From: DXYV01 sp045543215
Lineage (GTDB): Bacteria > Bacillota > Clostridia > Oscillospirales > Oscillospiraceae
DNA length: 18,115 bases
Assembly: GCA_045543215.1 (NCBI GenBank)
Contig: JAZQMD010000062.1
Coordinates: 1-18,115 of the forward strand
Direction of reading: 5' to 3'
Made by a program: the position numbers and the translations under genes. Below the pieces are notes generated by a model. That model was not told the DNA's origin. It searched no databases and worked only from the letters and a program-made list of their open reading frames with translations. Every line of letters starts with the position of its first letter. Positions within the stretch are counted from its first letter, which is position 1. Shown in pieces: positions 14,491 through 18,115 of the stretch.

Positions 14491-15713
14491 TTACTCCTGT
14501 GTTGCGTTCTGGGCGTCAAACACCTCCAGGCATTCTTTCACGCGGGCATAGTAGATGCGCAGGAACTTGTTCTGAGCAGCAGTCATGTAGACAAAGTACG
14601 GCTTCCCCTCAGCACGCTTTTTGTCAAGGAATTGGTACACCGGCTCGTCCACGGGAGATTTCTTCAGGTAAGTGCAGATGATCTGGTAAAGGGTTTTTCG
14701 CAAATGCGGTGAGCCTCGCTTTGTGGTCGGATTGCTCTGTGCCTCGTGCTTGCCGGACTGGTTCACAGCAGGATCAACACCGGCAAATCCGACGATGGAG
14801 CTGCGGCGTGGAAAGCGGCGCACATCGCCAATTTCGGCAATAAGCTGTGCGGCAGTCGTTTCGCCAACGCCATACATGGCCAGCACGGTCTCGTATTCAG
14901 GAAGTTGCTTGGCAAGCCGTGTCATCTCGGTGCGCATGGAGGCCAGAGTATCTTTTTGGACAAAAGCTGTTGTGCTGCTGTGGTAATAAGCAGCTTGGTG
15001 TTGTCATTCTTTGGTAGCGTGGTGAAATGGCCGCAGCTTCCGGCATAGGCATCCAGTGCCTTCTCTGCGCTGAAGTGGTAACCCTTGCGTTTGCACCACT
15101 TCTGGTAGCGCTCTGTGAATGCCTTCTTACTGCTGCGGCAGATGCAATCGCAGTGCCAAAAGGTCATAACAAAGTCCACCCATTTCTGGTGACCGTCCGT
15201 ACGCTCCGGGCTGGAGAATAGCTCGTTCACACCGGGGAATGTCTTGTTAGTCAAAGAAATGAGATTGTTTTGCAGTGACACCACCGTTTTCATGTAGAGG
15301 TTATACTGGCGGCTACACAGTTTCAATTGTTGTCTAATCGTGTCCATGGGAATATATTCCCGAAGATCTACCCAGTTGTCAAGGCCGTACTTGGCAATCT
15401 TCATGGCATCAGCTTTGTCGGTTTTAACCTTTCGAATAGAGCCACCGCCGCTCTGTTTGATGAACAGAGGATTCAGGACAGAGACATAGATGCCGTACTC
15501 GTGTAGCGCTGCTGCCACTGACTCATGATAGCGACCAGTCGCTTCCATGATAACGCGGGTATTTTCCCCCAGCGCAATGATGGCATCTGCCATCTGCTCC
15601 AAACCAATCTCGGTATGGGGAAATTCTTGCGGTAGTAACGCTACTTCACCCATTGGCCGCAGGGCAGCCACCATGCTTTTCCCTTTGGAAACATCAATTC
15701 CTACTGCGTTCAT
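14491..15713 (-). pseudogene. IS110-family transposase, one frameshift
   Basis: Two frames together give a full-length enzyme of about 405 residues. The N-terminal RuvC-like part has MNAVGIDVSKGKS (Asp7), VIMEATGRYHES (Glu57) and KTDKADAMK (Asp99, Asp102), the DEDD catalytic set. The C-terminal part has the helix-hairpin-helix GVGETTAAQLIAEIGD and GFAGVDPAVNQSGK, with the serine expected to be the second nucleophile. The start ATG at 15713 follows GAGGAG. At a T run (14953-14957, A run in the gene) the frame shifts. One more A would restore QLLSKKDTLASMRTEMTRL. All catalytic residues survive, so one base decides whether it is active. A sequencing error in the homopolymer is possible. No good slippery heptamer is present, so programmed shifting is less likely. 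Confidence 0.85.
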
Positions 15714-15728
15714 TTTGCGCCTCCTCAT

Positions 15729-15915
15729 GATTGGATATGGCTTCCCGCTTTTTACTCATTGCTTGTTCAATCTCCTGCGTGACACGAACGCACCGAAAGA
15801 CGGTGGAGCTACCTGCGCAAATCGAATGCTGCCAATGAGAGAGGCGGCTGACAGACTCCCATGCGGGCGTGCCAGCCCAAGGAATGTAGTGTCAGGCCAT
15901 TTACTCTCTCATTCT
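15729..15915 (-). ncRNA. Candidate bridge RNA of the IS110 element
   Basis: In the IS110 group the non-coding stretch before the transposase gene encodes a bridge RNA of about 170-180 bases. Its two loops pair with target and donor DNA. Here the region is the right size and highly structured. AATGAGAGAG/CTCTCTCATT (15834-15843 with 15904-15913) encloses CTGACA/TGTCAG (15848-15853 with 15890-15895) and GGGC/GCCC (15865-15868 with 15875-15878). A separate hairpin, CACCG/CGGTG, is at 15791-15805. I could not derive the guide loops with confidence. Confidence 0.5.
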
Positions 15916-15998
15916 AACAGCTTCAGCTTTGAGATGGAAAAAGACGCGGCTGGCTGCCGCGCCCTTAACCGTAACTTTATTGTAGGAGGTATGTAAAA

Positions 15999-16871
15999 AT
16001 GGCTATGCAAAAGGAATGGCTAGAGTTTCTGCGGGAGCAGTACCCCGTAGGCTCAAGGATCAAGCTCAGAGAAATGAAAGATCCCTATGCACCGGTCCCA
16101 CCCGGTACCATCGGCACGCTAGTTGGCATTGATGATATCGGCACCTTCCACATGAAGTGGGACAACGGCAGAACACTGGGGTTGGTCATTGGCGAGGACA
16201 GCTTTTCGCTCCTGCCGCCCGAGCCCACCACCATGAAGCTGTATATGCCTCTGTCGGCAGACCTCTTCGAGCGCAACGAATACGGTGACATAGAGAACGA
16301 CAGCACCGAGCTGGACAGCAGGTCACTCCTGGCCTATGAGGGAGCTATCCTCAAGGCATTGATCAATTACCGCTCACCCGAAGAATCGGAAAGCGGCATC
16401 ATGCACTGGTATAACGAGAACGACAGCGTCAATGAAAAGGCCAAATCTGTGGTATTCACCGTAGAGGAGCGAAACGGTCAGCTTTGGGGCGTAGCAGAAT
16501 GCCGTGTGATCGGTGGCCTCACCAAAGAGGAGCTGTCTACTCTGAAAAAGTACATCACCGGGCAGGCATCGGACGGCTGGGGTGAAGGCTTCGAGCAGCG
16601 TGAGATCCACACCGAGAAGGGTGAGCTGTATGTCCACCTGTGGAACTTCGGCGACAGTTGGGGCATTCAGACGGAGGAAGAACGCTTCAGTCCCAAGATC
16701 GCCGAGGGACTCCCAGAACTGTGCTACTCCGTGCATGAGAGCACTGGCGAACTCATCGTCATTAAGCGTGGCGAAAGCGGATACTATTCCACCGACTACA
16801 ACACCCCGGATAAGGAGCGCAACATAGAGCTGGCCGACCGGCTTAATGAAAAGCTGGGCGTAGACAAGTGA
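15999..16871 (+). CDS. DUF4314-domain protein, probably cut short by a stop codon
   Basis: Residues about 8-73 match the DUF4314 pattern (LREQYPVGSRIKL, PVPPGTIGTLVGIDD, FHMKWDNGRTL), a small beta-barrel-like domain found in integrative elements of Firmicutes; its function is unknown. The remaining 215 residues, with the acidic segment FERNEYGDIENDSTELD and a region rich in Trp/Glu (DGWGEGFEQREIHTEKGE), I do not recognise. AGGAGG lies 9 bases before the ATG. A TGA at 16869-16871 ends it. The same frame continues for 37 codons with protein-like sequence that reaches the start of the next gene, so the original protein was probably about 328 residues. Confidence 0.75.
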   Translation: MAMQKEWLEFLREQYPVGSRIKLREMKDPYAPVPPGTIGTLVGIDDIGTFHMKWDNGRTLGLVIGEDSFSLLPPEPTTMKLYMPLSADLFERNEYGDIENDSTELDSRSLLAYEGAILKALINYRSPEESESGIMHWYNENDSVNEKAKSVVFTVEERNGQLWGVAECRVIGGLTKEELSTLKKYITGQASDGWGEGFEQREIHTEKGELYVHLWNFGDSWGIQTEEERFSPKIAEGLPELCYSVHESTGELIVIKRGESGYYSTDYNTPDKERNIELADRLNEKLGVDK

Positions 16872-16985
16872 CAGCGGCAGGCCATGGAGGTGGGCAGCAT
16901 CTGCGGCTGGAATGTCCCCGGTGCAGACCCCTCCAAGTATCAGGAGCCGAACAGTCCACAGGTGGGAGGTATGACACTTGGATAA
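16872..16985 (+). pseudogene. Former C-terminal tail of the DUF4314 protein
   Basis: It is in the same frame as the gene before it, directly after the TGA. It reads QRQAMEVGSICGWNVPGADP and on to a TAA at 16983-16985. That stop overlaps the TTG start of the next gene by 8 bases, the arrangement expected of an intact operon. A single CGA-to-TGA change would explain the stop. Readthrough cannot be excluded. Confidence 0.6.
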
Positions 16986-17637
16986 GGTCTTCACCGTGGA
17001 GCTGGCCAGCGGCAAGCGACGGTACTGCGAGGTTGACCTGCTGGCAAGTCCCTACGAAATGCTGGATGCCTTGGAGAAGCTCCAGATGAGATCCGGCGAA
17101 AAGCCAAATTGGGAGATCGTCGGGCATATGGGCTTTCAATTCCTCCATGTCCATCTGAATGATGAATGTGATCTGTACCAGCTCAATGCGCTGGCATCAC
17201 GCCTTGGAGAGATGGACAGCAGTGACAGGATTGCCTTTGAGGGTCTGTTCAATTAAGAGTCGCTAGGAAATACGGGCCGATTACCATCGCCACCATAGTC
17301 GACCTCGCTTATAGCACCGATTGCTGCCATGTGGTCGAGGGTGTGACCACCGATGCGCAACTCGGTGAGTTCTACGCTGAGAATGGTTTCATGCCGGAAC
17401 TGGACACCCTTCCGGACAGTGTGTTTCAACTGCTGGACTTTGACAAACTGAGAGAAAAGATGCACATAGAAGATGGCAGCATTCTGGGCAATCGTGGATA
17501 TGTGTCTCAGTACGCTGACCTGAAACAGGTATATGACACCCTATTCCAAGCTGACCCCGTATGGCCTGGTGGAGTGCAGCGATGGAATGTCAATGCAGCT
17601 CCTCCAAGAAAATAACCACGGAATGGTGATGCAGTAA
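16978..17637 (+). pseudogene. Second ArdA-like gene, broken by two frameshifts
   Basis: The start is TTG 16978, with GGGAGG about 9 bases upstream. The first part (FTVELASGKRRYCEVDL, LYQLNALASRLGEMD, AFEGLF) ends at TAA 17254-17256. A one-base shift near 17250 continues as RKYGPITIATIVDLAYSTD, then LGEFYAENGFMPELD, to about 17535. A second shift gives LTPYGLVECSDGMSMQLL, ending at TAA 17637. The joined product is about 219 residues. Its layout parallels the ArdA-like protein at 12459: LYQLNALASRL against VNLDELDYLAKRL, and QLGEFYAE against QIGREHYM. It was probably another DNA-mimic antirestriction protein. The second shift is less certain than the first. Confidence 0.65.
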
Positions 17638-17652
17638 TCGGAGGCAGCCAGT

Positions 17653-18062
17653 ATGAAATATAGAGTTATCTTGATAGAAAAAAGATGAACGGTGTGGCAG
17701 ATAACGATCAGATTCAGGCTCTGTTGGATAGCCCTTCTGTTACGTTTGGATATGTTTACAGAGGCGGTCAGCGAGAAAAGTATTGGTTCGATGGGACCTC
17801 GGAGAATATTGCATCCTTTCTGATGCGCTTTCCCGATGCTGACCAAATCATTCTTACAGACCGCATGGACATGTTGGTGTTAAACACTATTGAAACCTTT
17901 ATCGACACCTGCCCCGATAAAGAGCGACTGTCGCAAGTCCTAACTCATCTTGTGCCGATACAGATGAGCGAAGTAAAACCGAAAGAGGTCTTCTGTCCAA
18001 GCGACCAGGAAGTCAATGATTACTGCAACCAGCTCAGCCAGTATGATATGACCTTCAGCTAA
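17653..18062 (+). pseudogene. Island gene with a likely N-terminal frameshift
   Basis: GGAGG (17640-17644) is 8 bases before ATG 17653, which reads MKYRVILIEKR and stops at 17688. The long frame (ATG 17685 to 18062) begins MNGVADNDQIQALLD. It has FGYVYRGGQREKYWFDGT, FPDADQIILTDRMD, and a tail with VFCPSDQEVNDYC, but no ribosome binding site of its own. Adding one A to the six-A run at about 17677-17682 joins both into one protein of about 136 residues, so the gene is probably damaged. Alternatively, the ATGA overlap lets the long frame be re-initiated after an 11-residue leader. No function is recognised. Confidence 0.6.
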
Positions 18063-18077
18063 ATCGATTATGATAAT

Positions 18078-18113
18078 AAGGGGCCGTTACCCGAAAAGGG
18101 ACAACGGCCCCTT
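18078..18113 (+). terminator. Hairpin at right window edge
   Basis: AAGGGGCCGTT (18078-18088) pairs perfectly with AACGGCCCCTT (18103-18113), with an inner CCC/GGG pair around GAAAA. The T-tract, if any, is cut by the window end. It is 15 bases after the last stop codon and similar in position to the other hairpins before island genes. Confidence 0.7.
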
Positions 18114-18115
18114 CT

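Larger units (their letters stand above)
14441..15924 (-). mobile_element. IS110-family insertion sequence (ends approximate)
   Basis: It contains one IS110-type transposase on the minus strand and about 200 bases of structured non-coding DNA upstream of it. GAAGCTGTT at 14471-14479 and its reverse complement at 15916-15924 flank the coding and structured parts and may be subterminal repeats. IS110 elements lack true terminal repeats and usually make no target duplication, so the exact ends cannot be fixed here. They may lie somewhat outside these limits. Confidence 0.75.

Noticed and set aside
14948..14962. Programmed -1 frameshifting in the transposase
   Set aside because: The site is C-AAA-AAG, so the first codon would slip onto CAA with a mismatch. 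IS110 transposases are normally single frames, so a deletion is simpler.
11348..18115. CRISPR array, integrase, relaxase or known abortive-infection genes in the island
   Set aside because: No regularly spaced repeats and no motifs of such enzymes were seen in any frame within the window.

Overview
The window looks like chromosome of a gut Firmicute of the class Clostridia, probably an Oscillospiraceae-type organism. This is inferred from the start of a Gram-positive division cluster (mraZ-rsmH-ftsL-penicillin-binding protein), AGGAGG ribosome binding sites, -35/-10 promoters with 17-base spacers in AT-rich gaps, a bile salt hydrolase, and mobile-element genes of the kind common in gut Clostridia. 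No species can be named from the sequence alone.

Left part (1 to about 10,950): intact housekeeping genes. On the minus strand, mraZ, rsmH, an ftsL-like gene and the N-terminus of a class B penicillin-binding protein run towards the left edge, behind a recognisable promoter and MraZ-box-like repeats. Next come a FAD-dependent dehydrogenase of unknown substrate and an NADP-type glutamate dehydrogenase, with a terminator and a likely promoter superimposed between them. The tRNA-Met cytidine acetate ligase gene tmcAL and the acetate kinase gene ackA follow in divergent orientation; both enzymes act on acetate. A glucose-1-phosphate nucleotidylyltransferase and a bile salt hydrolase follow on the plus strand.

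Junction (about 10,980 to 11,480): a strong promoter feeds only the first ~22-25 bases of a tRNA-Ala gene. After about 200 bases of hairpin-rich non-coding DNA comes a complete tRNA-Ala(GGC) with its own promoter and terminator. This is the left boundary of an accessory island.

Right part (about 11,480 to the end): an island of integrative-element genes without visible integrase, relaxase or conjugation genes. It holds a large intact ArdA-like antirestriction protein translationally coupled to a small Cys-rich protein, a second ArdA-like gene that is broken, a DUF4314 protein, and several unrecognised proteins. An IS110-family insertion sequence lies inside it, with a structured non-coding region that could encode a bridge RNA. 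Hairpins, two of them with strong T-tracts, stand in front of several genes.

Six probable lesions (five frameshifts and one in-frame stop) fall in the island. The only comparable case in the housekeeping part is at the extreme left edge. The simplest reading is a decaying, immobilised antirestriction segment of an integrative element anchored at a tRNA-Ala locus, though homopolymer-type sequence errors could explain two of the lesions.
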